From JBBROS01 sp964246015 (GTDB lineage Bacteria; Pseudomonadota; Alphaproteobacteria; Acetobacterales; Acetobacteraceae): a stretch of DNA of 33,935 nucleotides. Of this stretch, positions 33,307-33,935 are shown piece after piece. The position numbers and the translations under genes are program-made. Every line of letters starts with the position of its first letter. Position 1 is the stretch's first letter. The stretch spans positions 1 through 33,935 of the forward strand of contig CAXTPG010000043.1 of assembly GCA_964246015.1 (NCBI GenBank), written 5' to 3'. The notes below the pieces were generated by a model. It did not search any database. It saw nothing but the letters and a program-made list of their open reading frames with translations, and had not been told where the DNA came from.

Positions 33307-33935
33307 ATGTCCGTTCCGCTGCAGCAGGTCGTCCGAGTCGGCGCTTACGTCGTGAAGCAGCACCTGCTGGGCCGCAAGCGGTATCCGCTGGTGCTGATGC
33401 TGGAGCCGTTGTTCCGGTGCAACCTGGCGTGTGCCGGGTGCGGCAAGATCGACTATCCGGCCGAGATCCTGAACCAGCGGCTTTCGGTGGCGGACGCGCT
33501 GGCCGCGGTCGACGAATGCGGCGCGCCGGTCGTCGCGATCGCGGGCGGGGAGCCGCTGCTGCACAAGGAGATGCCGGAGATCGTCGAGGGCATCCTGGCG
33601 CGGAAGAAGTTCGTCTATCTGTGCACGAACGCGCTGCTGCTCGAAAAGAAGATGGACCTGTTCAAGCCGAACCCGTTCTTCAGCTGGGACGTGCATCTGG
33701 ACGGCGACCGGGAGATGCACGACCGGGCGGTGAGCCAGGAGGGCGTGTATGACCGCGCCGTGGCGGCCATCAAGGAGGCGAAGCGCCGGGGCTTCCGTTT
33801 GAGCATCAACTGCACGCTGTTCGACGGCGCCGAGGCGCCGCGGGTCGCGAAGTTCTTCGACGACGTGATGGCGATGGGGATCGACGGGATCATGACGTCG
33901 CCGGGCTACGCGTATGAGCGGGCGCCGGACCAGAA
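33307..33935 (+). CDS. hpnH: Adenosyl-hopene transferase HpnH (radical SAM), 5' part
   Basis: HpnH adds the 5'-deoxyadenosyl radical to hopene to give adenosylhopane, the first step in making extended (C35) hopanoids. The first 209 residues are present; the frame leaves the right edge. The radical SAM cluster motif CNLACAGC (C38, C42, C45) follows the typical N-terminus MSVPLQQVVRVGAYVVKQHL, and IAGGEPLLHKEM and FFSWDVHLDGDREMHD are family stretches. It is transcribed away from the dxs-hpnMIJK operon. Confidence 0.97.
   Translation, partial: MSVPLQQVVRVGAYVVKQHLLGRKRYPLVLMLEPLFRCNLACAGCGKIDYPAEILNQRLSVADALAAVDECGAPVVAIAGGEPLLHKEMPEIVEGILARKKFVYLCTNALLLEKKMDLFKPNPFFSWDVHLDGDREMHDRAVSQEGVYDRAVAAIKEAKRRGFRLSINCTLFDGAEAPRVAKFFDDVMAMGIDGIMTSPGYAYERAPDQ

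Overview
The window is very GC-rich, densely coding DNA without tRNA, rRNA, transposase or CRISPR. The gene content (glnD beside mutS, branched-chain-type and sugar-type ABC transporters, a large hopanoid locus with its own dxs) and Proteobacteria-type intergenic hairpin repeats suggest an alphaproteobacterium, most likely Rhodospirillales/Acetobacteraceae. That placement is inferred from gene content and style, not from a search. The plus strand is G-rich whichever strand is coding, so it looks like one replichore side.

Layout. (1) 1-3663, minus: 5' part of glnD (PII uridylyltransferase; continues off the left edge) behind mutS. (2) 3773-5461, plus: an orphan methyl-accepting chemotaxis protein, then 0.66 kb of repeat-bearing non-coding DNA. 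(3) 6126-7205, plus: a solitary RutA-like flavin monooxygenase; converging on it a patatin-like lipoprotein (8838-7408). (4) 8902-11007: a FadR-type GntR regulator divergent from a sugar-type solute-binding protein. (5) 17208-11054, minus: a tightly coupled branched-chain-type ABC operon (binding protein, two permeases, LivG- and LivF-like ATPases, a third odd ATPase lacking the ABC signature region, and an SDR dehydrogenase). A divergent RpiR-type regulator whose frame is fused to a small basic MAKGQ protein follows at 17383-18369. (6) 22574-18509, minus: an enolase-superfamily enzyme, two uncharacterised proteins joined by 1-base overlaps, and two sugar-type ABC permeases. (7) 23915-22641, minus: a SulP transporter without a STAS domain. 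(8) 24163-33935: hopanoid genes. hpnN is on plus; dxs-hpnM-hpnI-hpnJ-hpnK form one minus-strand operon; hpnH starts divergently and leaves the window.

How they work together. The hopanoid block covers precursor supply (dxs), side-chain attachment (hpnH), head-group building (hpnI glycosyl transfer, hpnK deacetylation, hpnJ radical-SAM rearrangement to the cyclitol ether) and lipid trafficking (hpnM, hpnN). The cyclase and squalene-forming genes are not in the window.

The most interesting part is 8902-22612. A 31-bp element (27/31 identical) lies in front of the binding-protein gene (9684-9714) and again in front of the enolase-family gene 12.9 kb away (22582-22612). It carries a CYTATCSGATARG palindrome over a possible -10 box. 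This ties the GntR regulator, binding protein, permeases, enolase-family enzyme and two uncharacterised proteins into one probable regulon for an unknown sugar acid, with the branched-chain-type operon lying between the halves. Several gene starts were moved inward from the longest open frames on the basis of ribosome sites, overlaps and family length.
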